Shown one piece after another: positions 9,792 through 17,919 of a DNA stretch of 40,569 bases. The notes beneath the pieces were generated by a model that made no database searches, was not told the DNA's origin, and was given only the letters and a program-made list of their open reading frames with translations. This DNA comes from Cytophagales bacterium (GTDB lineage: Bacteria > Bacteroidota > Bacteroidia > Cytophagales > Cyclobacteriaceae), in contig JAKSDQ010000088.1 in the NCBI GenBank assembly GCA_022360015.1, positions 1-40,569 of the forward strand, read 5' to 3'. How positions within the stretch are numbered: the first letter of the stretch is position 1; the number at the start of each line of letters is the position of its first letter. The translations under genes were made by a program, and so were the position numbers.

Positions 9792-9897
9792 GAGGTAAAA
9801 CTTAGGTTTTATGTCTAAGTCATAGTTCCGAACATTGGGGAATGGGAGAAACTATGACGCAAGTAGCCTGCGGTACCTGGTACTGTGGGCTTTTTTA
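9792..9897 (+). ncRNA. Putative cis-antisense RNA in the fecR-susC gap, locus 1
   Basis: A perfect Bacteroidota -7 box (TATTTTTG, 9778-9785, fitting TAnnTTTG) faces the plus strand, and an intrinsic terminator ends at about 9896. An RNA starting near 9792 would be ~105 nt. It would contain a hairpin with 9-bp arms GTCATAGTT (9819-9827) and AACTATGAC (9850-9858) and an inner CATT-GGGG-AATG stem, then the terminator. It would be antisense to the susC leader. No convincing -33 box was found. Antisense sRNAs in this position are known from Bacteroides polysaccharide loci (e.g. DonS). The RNA ends are inferred. Confidence 0.4.
9865..9896 (+). terminator. Intrinsic terminator antisense to locus 1 operon
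   Basis: AGCCTGCGGTACC (9865-9877) pairs with GGTACTGTGGGCT (9879-9891), followed by a T run to 9896. On plus-strand RNA the helix is continuous, with three G-U wobbles (69/87, 70/86 and 72/84). On the coding minus strand the same positions become A-C mismatches and no T run follows. The signal is therefore built for plus-strand transcription, opposite to fecR and susC. Confidence 0.65.
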
Positions 9898-9942
9898 TTA
9901 TGATTAAGTCTTTTTCATGGATATGCTAATATATTTTAACCG

Positions 9943-10995
9943 TTAACAACCTTTTCCTTCCAAAATAATCTGCTGGTTATTCTCAAAGCGGTAACTGACG
10001 TCAAGGATGTATTGAAAACTTTTCAGGATGTTATTGAGGCTTTCATCCTTGTATCTGGCGCTGAATCTGCAGTTGCCCAGGGAGGCGTTGTTTAATATAA
10101 GATCTATGTTGTACCATCGCTCCAGGATTGGGATTGCTTCTTCAAGTGTTGTTTGATCGAATTCGATGATCCCATCTTTCCATCCGAGGTGCTGAGCTAG
10201 TTGCACCTCTTTTTTAATAAAATTGGTCGTGGTAATGTTGTAGATGGCCTGTTCCGCCTTCGTTAAAACTACGGCGGACACGTCTGCCGGTGGGTGTAAG
10301 GGTTTATGATTGGGGACACCCCCCTGCCCCCTCTCAAGGGGGGAGTGAACGGGTTTATCATGGGTTGAGACTTTGACTTTGCCGGTGGCAACGGTGACGG
10401 CAATGTCTTCGTTGTCAAAGGCTTTGATGTTGAAGGAAGTGCCGAGAACGGTAGTGGTGAGGTCGCCTGAGCGGATGATGAAGGGTTTTTCGGGGTTTCG
10501 GGTTACTTCGAAAAAGGCCTCCCCCTCCAGTGCCACTTCCCTTGTGTCTTTTTCAAAATGCTCAGGATAAATAAGCTTGCTGTCGGAATTCAGCATGATC
10601 CTGGTGCCATCGTCAAGCACTATGGTAGACTTTTGCCCGCGTTGTGTGTTTTTTTCCAACAGGGCTATCGTATCTTCCCGGCTAGTTGCCTGCCAAAGGA
10701 AATAAGCGCTTATGGCCACTAAAACGAGAGAAATAGAAGCTGCTATTTTAACAAGGGGTGCTAAGTGAGGTTTTCCGGTGTCAATTCGCTTGATAGTTTT
10801 TTCTGCTATCTTTCTTTTTACCCCTTCATATATATCATCCTTAATCACTTCTTTGCCGGATAATCCCAGCTCCTTCCAACCCTCTGCACTTTCCTGGTAT
10901 GACTTGTAGAATTCATCCATCAACATTTTCTCCTCTTCCGAACACTCACCCTTCAGATATTTATCACGTAGTCTTAAAAACTGTCTTTTGTCCAT
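9943..10995 (-). CDS. FecR-family anti-sigma factor, locus 1
   Basis: 350 residues. The cytoplasmic N-terminus (~1-80, binds the sigma factor) is followed by one membrane helix at ~85-104 (IAASISLVLVAISAYFLW) and a periplasmic FecR domain (DDGTRIMLNSDSKLIYPEHF, VALEGEAFFEVTRNPEKPF, TTVLGTSFNIKAF), then the C-terminal domain that contacts the SusC STN domain (WKDGIIEFDQTTLEEAI). It should hold the sigma factor at 11132-11698 inactive until SusC signals. Odd: between the FecR core (VATGKVKVST) and VVLTKAEQAIYN there is a proline-rich stretch containing SPLERGQGG, encoded by a palindromic insert (see the repeat at 10300-10361). It lies 136 bp below the sigma gene. Confidence 0.93.
   Translation of the reverse strand: MDKRQFLRLRDKYLKGECSEEEKMLMDEFYKSYQESAEGWKELGLSGKEVIKDDIYEGVKRKIAEKTIKRIDTGKPHLAPLVKIAASISLVLVAISAYFLWQATSREDTIALLEKNTQRGQKSTIVLDDGTRIMLNSDSKLIYPEHFEKDTREVALEGEAFFEVTRNPEKPFIIRSGDLTTTVLGTSFNIKAFDNEDIAVTVATGKVKVSTHDKPVHSPLERGQGGVPNHKPLHPPADVSAVVLTKAEQAIYNITTTNFIKKEVQLAQHLGWKDGIIEFDQTTLEEAIPILERWYNIDLILNNASLGNCRFSARYKDESLNNILKSFQYILDVSYRFENNQQIILEGKGC
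10300..10361. repeat. Palindromic repeat inserted in frame in fecR
   Basis: A G/C-rich palindrome (CCCCCTGCCCCCTCTCAAGG and following bases, ~10319-10343) sits between near-identical 11-bp direct repeats GGGTTTATGAT (10300-10310) and GGGTTTATCAT (10351-10361). The period is 51 bp, exactly 17 codons, so the reading frame is kept. The encoded SPLERGQGG is typical of translated intergenic palindromes of Bacteroidota. The direct repeats could be a target-site duplication or the seam of a slippage event. Confidence 0.6.
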
Positions 10996-11131
10996 GAGTA
11001 AAGAAGCATATTATAATTCTGCTTACATATACACGTAACATGAAGAGGAGGAATCCCCTATGTGGACAGGAATTTTTTTTGAAAGAAAATCAGGAAGGCT
11101 GATTTGAAGAATAAAACCGACCCGAATCCGG

Positions 11132-11698
11132 CTAAAGGAAAAGAAGTATGATTAGGACTGTTTCACCGACTGACATTTTCAGATGCCTTAGGGCCTTGGT
11201 GATCTGGCTTTCCACGGTCTTGGGAGAAATATTCAGGCGGGCTGCGATCTCTTTGACCGAAAGGTTTTCGTCACGGCTCAACTGAAAAACCTTACGGCAC
11301 CGGTCAGGCAATTGGGCGATACTCCTTTCCAGCAATCCTTCCAACTCCCGGAAATCGATCATTTCTTCAGTAGCATTGGTAGATGTCAAAACGCCCATTC
11401 TACCTAAATGCTCCTGGCTAATCTTATCGGCCCGCAGGAAATTGAATACCTGGTATTTTACCGCAGTATGCAAGTAGGCTGAAAGGGATGAAACGGATAT
11501 TTTTTCTTTTCTGATCCAAAAATCTGAAAACACCTCCTGGAGAATATCCTTGCAGGCATCCCCATCCCGAAGCACCCTGTAAGCGGCGCAGTACAGTTTC
11601 TCCCAATAACGGCTGTATACCTCGTTGAAGGCGGTGAAATTATCGCTTTTGATCATATTGAATAATTCCTGATCGCTATATCCGGAGAGGTCTTTCAA
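11132..11698 (-). CDS. ECF RNA polymerase sigma factor, locus 1
   Basis: 188 residues. Region 2 covers ~20-90 (FTAFNEVYSRYWEKLY, ACKDILQEVFSDFWIRKE) and region 4 covers ~130-180 (LPDRCRKVFQLSRDENLS, VKEIAARLNISPKTVESQ), with a helix-turn-helix for the -35 element. A hydrophobic tail (ETVLIILLFL) closes the protein, as in many Bacteroidota ECF factors. The start is a TTG, since no in-frame ATG precedes region 2 and the upstream codons are A/T-rich. With FecR (9943-10995) and the STN-type SusC it forms a three-part surface-signalling switch expected to drive locus 1, possibly including its own gene. Confidence 0.93.
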   Translation of the reverse strand: MKDLSGYSDQELFNMIKSDNFTAFNEVYSRYWEKLYCAAYRVLRDGDACKDILQEVFSDFWIRKEKISVSSLSAYLHTAVKYQVFNFLRADKISQEHLGRMGVLTSTNATEEMIDFRELEGLLERSIAQLPDRCRKVFQLSRDENLSVKEIAARLNISPKTVESQITKALRHLKMSVGETVLIILLFL

Positions 11699-12009
11699 TG
11701 TAGAAAAATCTTGTTTTGCGTAACTTTTTTTACCAAAAACAGAAAAACTACCATAAAATCAAAATAATCGAATAGAAAAAAACGAGGTTAAATGATGGAG
11801 GAGTAAATTTAATTTTTGGGTAATTTTGTAGCAACTAATCGGTAAACTCGGGTAAGGTAATGATCAAAACATCATACTTACTTCAGAAGATGACTATAAA
11901 AATGCTAAACATGTTTAAGCAAATCTAAATATCAAATCAACCGAGGTTGCTAAATTGTCTATTAGTATAGAATGGAAGAGAAAACCTATAGCAGGCTTTC
12001 GGACGGGCC
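11699..12009 (-). promoter_or_regulatory. Leader region upstream of the locus 1 sigma gene
   Basis: The 311-bp gap lies between the end of locus 2 and the start of locus 1, both on the minus strand. It must hold the locus 1 promoter unless read-through is complete. It is A/T-rich and holds a perfect 12-bp palindrome TAAACATGTTTA (11906-11917), a possible operator. I could not fix a -7/-33 pair with confidence, and no strong terminator for the aminotransferase gene is evident. Confidence 0.4.
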
Positions 12010-13284
12010 TTACCTGCGTGCCAAAGATTCAATTCCTTCCAGCAACACATCCAATTCCCCGGGATGGTTATACAGGTTAGGAGTTACCCTCACAACTTGT
12101 TCTTCTTCCAACTGACGGATCACGGTAAACACTCTATACCTTTCATTTAGTTGATGTACCACCTCACTTGCAGGCATTCCAGCTACCTGGAAACTGGCTA
12201 GTGCACAGCTTCGATTTGGTTCAATGGGTGTTGTAATCGTTACCCGCGGGATTTTAGCTGCTTCCCTTGTCCAGTAATTCTGAAGGTACCGCAGCCGTTT
12301 TTCTTTGACAGGGATCGTTACCAACTCATTGAATGCCTGCGAAGCCGGTATTGTGAGGAGAATAGGAGTAGCAAGGGTACCAAAATGTCCCAGTTTGCTG
12401 ATGTCCAAGGCATCCTTTGAATTATCCCCAAAAAAAGGGTTTAAATCCGAGATCTTTTCTTTTTTTACGTAGAGCATCCCCGCCCCCAGAGGATTGCTAA
12501 ACCATTTATGAAGATTCACGCCGACAAAATCCACTCCCAAATCCATAAGTTTGAAATCAACCTGGGCGAAGCTGTGTGCAGCATCTAGAATTATAGTTAT
12601 TCCTTTTGGCTTGAGGGTATCCGCAATCTTTTTTACCGGCAATAGTTGGCCTGTCAAATGGATCATGTGTGTCAATAAAATACACCTGGTGGCAGGAGTT
12701 ACTGCCTCTTTATAAAGTGAAACAATCTGTTCGTCGCTTTCAGGTATCAAAGGAATTCTGATAAACCTGAGCTTTAACCCATTTCGCCTTGCCAGCATTT
12801 CAAAAGTTTCGATCATACTTGGATAATCCTGCCGGTGAAGAATTATTTCATCCCCCTTTTTTAAATCAAGTCCCTGTATAAGAATGTTCATTGCCTCCGT
12901 GGCGTTTCTGGTGATTAGGAGCTCCTCCTTATCCACACCGGTAAATGTTGCGAGCCCAGTTATAATACTTTCAAAATCCTTTAAATATTCAGTCCTCATG
13001 TATCTGGATGAAAAACTGTTAACCTTTTCTATGTATTGTACATAGGCCCTATGAACCGGTTTGGGATGCACACCAAAGTATCCATTCTCCAGGTTAATGA
13101 AATCCCCGGAAACTTCATAAAACTCCCTCCTGAACTTTTTCCAAAATGACTCATCCTTGATTTTATCTTCTGTAAACAGGCCCCTCCAGTCTTTTGAAAT
13201 AATATCAGGCTGCTGATCAAAACCGATGAAAGGGATATTTGCCACTCCCAATCCAATTTTTTTGAGTATTGTACGCCGGTTCAT
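12010..13284 (-). CDS. Tat-type class V aminotransferase-fold PLP enzyme (isopenicillin-N-epimerase-like)
   Basis: 424 residues. NRRTILKKIGLG is a twin-arginine type signal, unusual for a PLP enzyme but known for exported members of this family. Fold marks are INLENGYFGVHPKPV, the cofactor-binding TRNATEAMN, LDAAHSFAQ (D234 pairs with the pyridine nitrogen; H237) and VNLHKWFSNPLG (K260, Schiff-base lysine). The overall pattern is closest to isopenicillin N epimerase/cysteine-desulfurase-like class V enzymes; the reaction cannot be told from sequence. Only one base separates its ATG from the stop of the S8 protein, so the two are translationally coupled. Together they suggest processing of peptides or amino acids outside the cytoplasm, fed by SusC/SusD of locus 2. 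Confidence 0.85.
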   Translation of the reverse strand: MNRRTILKKIGLGVANIPFIGFDQQPDIISKDWRGLFTEDKIKDESFWKKFRREFYEVSGDFINLENGYFGVHPKPVHRAYVQYIEKVNSFSSRYMRTEYLKDFESIITGLATFTGVDKEELLITRNATEAMNILIQGLDLKKGDEIILHRQDYPSMIETFEMLARRNGLKLRFIRIPLIPESDEQIVSLYKEAVTPATRCILLTHMIHLTGQLLPVKKIADTLKPKGITIILDAAHSFAQVDFKLMDLGVDFVGVNLHKWFSNPLGAGMLYVKKEKISDLNPFFGDNSKDALDISKLGHFGTLATPILLTIPASQAFNELVTIPVKEKRLRYLQNYWTREAAKIPRVTITTPIEPNRSCALASFQVAGMPASEVVHQLNERYRVFTVIRQLEEEQVVRVTPNLYNHPGELDVLLEGIESLARR

Positions 13285-13285
13285 T

Positions 13286-16200
13286 TTATCTTTTTAACGG
13301 AATGGTTAGATAATCTATTATTTGTTCTTCCTGATTTTCCTTAACCATCAGCTTTACCAAAGCCACAGGGATGCCTTCTCTTCTGCTTATGGCCTCAGTT
13401 TTCCAGCTATAATAGCTGGTTTCCCAGGTTTCATTAGTTTTTCTCTTCGTATAATGTTCCGTGGTGATTGTTCCACCGTATTTAGGATGGGTTTGAACTA
13501 CCTCCAGATTGTATTTCGAAGGATTAGGCAGGTTATACCCATCCACTACGATTGTCCATTCGCCTGCTTTGGGCTTTAAAACAATCACCTGCTCATCAGA
13601 TGAATAGGATTCCCCAGAAAATGTATTAGAATTTCCCCGGAGGCCTATGTTAACATTATGCCCTTCAGGATCAAAGACGTAAACATCCAGGTCATTGAAT
13701 TCTCCCGGACTCACATCATTTAATCGGACCAATACTTGTGTGGATCCGGAATCAACCTGAACCAAATGTTTCCTAAGCGAAGACTGATGAATTTTGTCAT
13801 GAAAAACTGTTAAAAATCCATTGTCATCTCCTTGCAACTTTGCAAAGATTTCAGCATTTCGGTTTTTAGCCTTAATGGTTTTTGAATTTCCTTCCAGGGT
13901 AGCGCCTATCAGTTTGATATGAACAGGCAGATTGGAATTCGGCAAGGTCTCACCCAGGTGTTTAAAATCAACCTTGCGGGAATCACTCAAATCAAGTGCC
14001 ATAAGCTCCCATACACCTGGCATGGTAACGTTAAATAACTGATGATAAATATTAGTGGTCTTTGCTAAAACTTTGCCGGTTCCATACTTTTTTAAAGGCC
14101 CTCTCATCACGATGTATTGGCCCTCCTCAAGAATACCTTTACCCTCCATAGAAATTGCCTGGGTTCCATGCGGGATACTAATATATCGGCTATCTCTTCC
14201 ATTCGGTCTTCTTAAGCTGAAATTCTGTCTTGTCTGAAAACCATTCGAAGAGATGTCTTTTGGCACCACGATCGTAACGGGTATTCTCTTAGCGTATCCT
14301 TTTTCCCCGAGCCCCATCGGTAAAAGCTCCAGAATCGCGGCATGAACACCAGGCTTTTGAGGGGAAATGGATAGCTCAATCTCTACGGGTTTATTTAATG
14401 GTATTGAAATCTTCTCCGGAGCTGAAAAGGTCTGAGAATTATTACCCCACCACTTTATCGTGTACTGGAGGTCTCCATCAATACCGTTTTTTCTCACTAA
14501 TACGATCTTTCTTGTCCCAATGTCATTTTGGTTCCACCCCTGGTATTCGTACAAACCTACTCCTGAATGCGGTTCTTTCAGCAGGTGACTGGTAATCGTC
14601 CGTACCGGGGCTTTTACCTCAATATCAATTTTTTGAGTTTGATGAAGCTGTTTTAAGTAGTCGAAAGCCTTTGCTACCTGAATTAGTCCGTGTCCTTGTT
14701 GATGTACGCTTAGGGAAGGAATATTTCGGGCTGACATTCTCATAGCCTCATAGAGTGCTTCCAGGTTCCAATTGATGTTTTCTTGTTTCATGGCGCTAAT
14801 CAGCAAGGCCACGGCCCCGGTTGCAACAGGTGTGGCCTGGGAGGTTCCACCACCTAAACCATAGCCGATTGGTAGCCGGTATAACGACCGGGGATATCGG
14901 GTGTCATTCCTAAACTGTGGTGCAAGTGACACAACTCCAGAGGGGGAAAGAAAATCGGGCTTAAGGACCCCGTTACTTCCGGGTCCGTATGACCCTACCC
15001 AATGTAAATCGTCCTTTGGTGCTGATACGATTCCGTTATTGATCTGTAAGCATTCACTGCTTTGGTAGGCACCAACTGTAAGTATACGAGTGCTTACGGC
15101 ATGATCGACAATTTGGTTAATACCGGTAGCGTTCCATCCTGTTATCAGAGCAGGCTTTTGATAATGCTTTATCAACCGGTCTTGAATAATATCAATAACC
15201 GACCCATTATCACATAATTCGTGCAAGCCCCCGCTTACCATACTCGCTGCCTCAATCAATACTACATCTACTCTGGGGTCTTCAAAGGCTTGAATTAAGG
15301 CAGATAAGTAAGCATCTAAAGAAATCAACGAACTATAAGTAATCAATTGTGCTCCCGGCGCCACACCGTTAATCTCACCTCCAAATTCCTTACTGCCAAC
15401 CGCAGAACCGGCCACCATGGTAGCATGGCTGCCCCTAAAAACATTTACGCTGAGAAATTCCTGCTCTTTATCCAGTTGTATTCCGAAAGGGATCTCTTCG
15501 ATTATTGCGGTTTTGGGATCATCTTTACCTAAGATTCCATATTTTTGGTTGACGTGGAATTCTTCCAATAGTTTTTCGTCTGAAAGATCGTAGTCCTGGT
15601 CAGTATCTAACCACACTGCTCCGCTTTTCTGGTTCCATACAACTATAAAGCCTTTTTCCCATAACACTCCAATCTTAGGTCTGAATCCCAATTTATCAGC
15701 ATCCCACCAGCCGATACGATATTTTCCTTTTCCGGGAAGTTGGATAGTATTACCTCGGTATACCAGCTTGCCTGAGTTGGAAACTACTTCTTCTTTCATA
15801 TTAACCCAACGCCAATCGAGAGGTTTTCTCATAACGGCAAACCTTTGAGCCCCCGAAAGGCTATCCGCCGGAGTATAAAGGTTCATATCGTACGGATCGG
15901 AGCAATTCACCTGATCAATTATCTTTGGAACCCTGTTTCCCTGTAAGTTGATAGCCCATTTCAATTCCGGCAGCGTTACATCTACAAAATACTCTATCTG
16001 GGCAATAACTACTCCTCTTCCGTCATAGTTGGGATTTTTTTCCAGAAAAGTTAAGGCATCCAAATCCTCCCAGGGATGGTAGGCAATATCAAAGGGATAT
16101 ACAGGCCTTTGAGGAGGCCAGCAAGTGGTATCGTTGCTTTGGGAGGTTACCTCATGCTCCCCGTTGTATTGAATTCCATTTTCGTACGAAATATTATTGC

Positions 16201-16558
16201 CCAAAGATTCAACAGAATTACGGTAGGAGGTGTTAATCATATAGGTGAGTAAAGAGGGATCGGTAAGGACATTCTGGACCTGAATAGTGGGTACGTAGGC
16301 CTTTATGTAGTCGACCTTAGGATGTAGAGATCTTACGAGGCCTCCTGCTGATTCAATACGTGCTGCCAAATCATGTACTTGCCCCTCCCGGGCTGCCAGG
16401 CACAATGTAACCGTTTGATTACCACTGGCTATAGCTTTTGCCAGCAATTGCCTTGTGCTTTTGGCTACGCGAGTAATACTTTGGGCTTGTAAGAATTGGG
16501 GTATTGTCAAGAATATTAATAACAATGATATTATTAATAAATTAGTTTTCTTTTTCAT
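13286..16558 (-). CDS. Large exported S8 peptidase-like protein (tripeptidyl-peptidase-II type), altered Asp
   Basis: ATG at 16558 (14 bp after susD) is preferred to the in-frame ATG at 16585, which overlaps susD: it puts a Sec signal (MKKKTNLLIISLLLIF...QAQ) at the very start and gives 1090 residues. The subtilisin domain spans ~180-640: YDGRGVVIAQIEYFVDV (where DTG is expected the sequence is E189-Y-F), GSHATMVAG (H378), ITGWNATG (N476, oxyanion hole) and GGGTSQATPVATG (S573). The wording of the Asp region and the downstream QGHGLIQVAKAFDYL resemble tripeptidyl peptidase II. A long insert (~205-370) separates E189 and H378. Beyond ~640 come several beta domains, including a pre-peptidase C-terminal-like segment near 950-1030 (NDLDVYVFDPEG). 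Its role is likely extracellular or periplasmic peptide cleavage or binding; activity is uncertain because the catalytic Asp is Glu. Confidence 0.85.
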   Translation of the reverse strand: MKKKTNLLIISLLLIFLTIPQFLQAQSITRVAKSTRQLLAKAIASGNQTVTLCLAAREGQVHDLAARIESAGGLVRSLHPKVDYIKAYVPTIQVQNVLTDPSLLTYMINTSYRNSVESLGNNISYENGIQYNGEHEVTSQSNDTTCWPPQRPVYPFDIAYHPWEDLDALTFLEKNPNYDGRGVVIAQIEYFVDVTLPELKWAINLQGNRVPKIIDQVNCSDPYDMNLYTPADSLSGAQRFAVMRKPLDWRWVNMKEEVVSNSGKLVYRGNTIQLPGKGKYRIGWWDADKLGFRPKIGVLWEKGFIVVWNQKSGAVWLDTDQDYDLSDEKLLEEFHVNQKYGILGKDDPKTAIIEEIPFGIQLDKEQEFLSVNVFRGSHATMVAGSAVGSKEFGGEINGVAPGAQLITYSSLISLDAYLSALIQAFEDPRVDVVLIEAASMVSGGLHELCDNGSVIDIIQDRLIKHYQKPALITGWNATGINQIVDHAVSTRILTVGAYQSSECLQINNGIVSAPKDDLHWVGSYGPGSNGVLKPDFLSPSGVVSLAPQFRNDTRYPRSLYRLPIGYGLGGGTSQATPVATGAVALLISAMKQENINWNLEALYEAMRMSARNIPSLSVHQQGHGLIQVAKAFDYLKQLHQTQKIDIEVKAPVRTITSHLLKEPHSGVGLYEYQGWNQNDIGTRKIVLVRKNGIDGDLQYTIKWWGNNSQTFSAPEKISIPLNKPVEIELSISPQKPGVHAAILELLPMGLGEKGYAKRIPVTIVVPKDISSNGFQTRQNFSLRRPNGRDSRYISIPHGTQAISMEGKGILEEGQYIVMRGPLKKYGTGKVLAKTTNIYHQLFNVTMPGVWELMALDLSDSRKVDFKHLGETLPNSNLPVHIKLIGATLEGNSKTIKAKNRNAEIFAKLQGDDNGFLTVFHDKIHQSSLRKHLVQVDSGSTQVLVRLNDVSPGEFNDLDVYVFDPEGHNVNIGLRGNSNTFSGESYSSDEQVIVLKPKAGEWTIVVDGYNLPNPSKYNLEVVQTHPKYGGTITTEHYTKRKTNETWETSYYSWKTEAISRREGIPVALVKLMVKENQEEQIIDYLTIPLKR

Positions 16559-16571
16559 TTTTTTGGCCGTT

Positions 16572-17909
16572 TTAATAGCCTTCATTTTGTGTCAGGTTTG
16601 GATTGAGAATCAGTTCATTCTGAGGTATTGGTAATCGTTGATCAGAAGGCTGCCATCCAAGTGCATTGTGAGCACCTAGTACGGCATCTACCCTGCCAGT
16701 TCGAACAAGGTCAGCAAACCGATGATTCTCAAAACAGAACTCTACGAACCGCTCTTGCTCAATCACCAGCAACAAAGCCTCCTTGCCGGTGGCCCCGGTA
16801 TTCGATAGGCCAGCCCGGTTGCGTATCACATTGACATCCTGAATAGTTCCGGGGAGGTTATCTAATTGTGCCCGTGCCTCGGCACGAATCAAATAGAGTT
16901 CGGATAACCGAAGAAAAATAAAGCGATCCTGACTCCCACTTGTTTTTGGTTCCCGGTACTTATACACATAAAATGTCCCATCGGCATCCCTTCTTATTGA
17001 GGCATCGAAACGTTGATCATCAGGTTCAAAGGCAGCAATCATACTATTAGAAGGAGCTATGAAGTAAACACCTCCAAGAGACCGGGGAAAGAAAGTACGG
17101 GCAAGACTATTACCATTTACAGTGGCAGAATAAAATAGCTCCCATATGACTTCCGGGGAGTTTTTATTGTAAAGATTGGTATAATCAGTCTCTAACTGGT
17201 ACAAATCCCGTTCTATCACCTGGGTAGCAGACTCTTCGGCATTGCCCCAGTCCTGCTTGTAAAGATACACCCTGGCAAGCAAAGCAATTGCAGCAGTTTG
17301 GGTAACCCTGGTTTTAAACTCATCCAGGTCATCATAAGAGACAGGTAAAGCGGCTTCTGCCTGTTGTAAATCCTCAATAACTTGCTCAAATACCTGGTTG
17401 GTTGAGGCCCGGACAGGGGACGATTCGGGACCAACATCGGTGGAAAGTACCAAGGGAATATCACCAAAGTATTTTGTAAGCAACAAATAACAAAATCCCC
17501 GGATAAAAAGGGCCTCTGCCAAAAATGCTTCTCGCTGCGCTGCCTCAATTGTGGTTATCTGCTGTACATGTTCAAAGATAAAATTAGCCTGATGGATAAC
17601 TCCGTACAAATCACTCCAGAACCTTCCGATGATAAAATTAGTAGCTAAGACTGAGTTGGTATCCAATTGTCCTTCTGGATCAGGCCGACCGATTTTATCA
17701 TTCGACTCATCGGAAACCAAGTCTAAAACCATTAAGGGGAGGTTTTGCAACCTATGATATAGTCCAAGCAAAGCGCTTTCAGCGGTACTGGCATCGGTAA
17801 TTGCTGTTTCATCTGTAAGCAAATCCACTGGCTTCACTTCCAAGTGGTCGCAGGCGGTACTCCATAGCGCTAGCACAAGAAAGAAATAAAAGATAATGAA
17901 GTTTTTCAT
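16572..17909 (-). CDS. SusD/RagB-family nutrient-binding lipoprotein, locus 2
   Basis: 445 residues with lipobox LWSTAC (Cys20). It is a close paralogue of the SusD at 5077-6420: both begin MKNFI, share VEPVDLLTD/VKPVDLLTD, the LRLSELYLIRAEARAQ block and ERFVEFCFENHRF, and both end NEGY. Differences concentrate in the middle (loop regions around LARTFFPRSLGGVYFIAP), where ligand loops of SusD proteins often lie, which suggests a changed ligand (inference). Its start lies 10 bp after the susC stop. The stop is followed after 13 bp by the S8 gene, so susC-susD-S8-PLP enzyme is one tight operon. Confidence 0.95.
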   Translation of the reverse strand: MKNFIIFYFFLVLALWSTACDHLEVKPVDLLTDETAITDASTAESALLGLYHRLQNLPLMVLDLVSDESNDKIGRPDPEGQLDTNSVLATNFIIGRFWSDLYGVIHQANFIFEHVQQITTIEAAQREAFLAEALFIRGFCYLLLTKYFGDIPLVLSTDVGPESSPVRASTNQVFEQVIEDLQQAEAALPVSYDDLDEFKTRVTQTAAIALLARVYLYKQDWGNAEESATQVIERDLYQLETDYTNLYNKNSPEVIWELFYSATVNGNSLARTFFPRSLGGVYFIAPSNSMIAAFEPDDQRFDASIRRDADGTFYVYKYREPKTSGSQDRFIFLRLSELYLIRAEARAQLDNLPGTIQDVNVIRNRAGLSNTGATGKEALLLVIEQERFVEFCFENHRFADLVRTGRVDAVLGAHNALGWQPSDQRLPIPQNELILNPNLTQNEGY

Positions 17910-17919
17910 GGTATAATAA

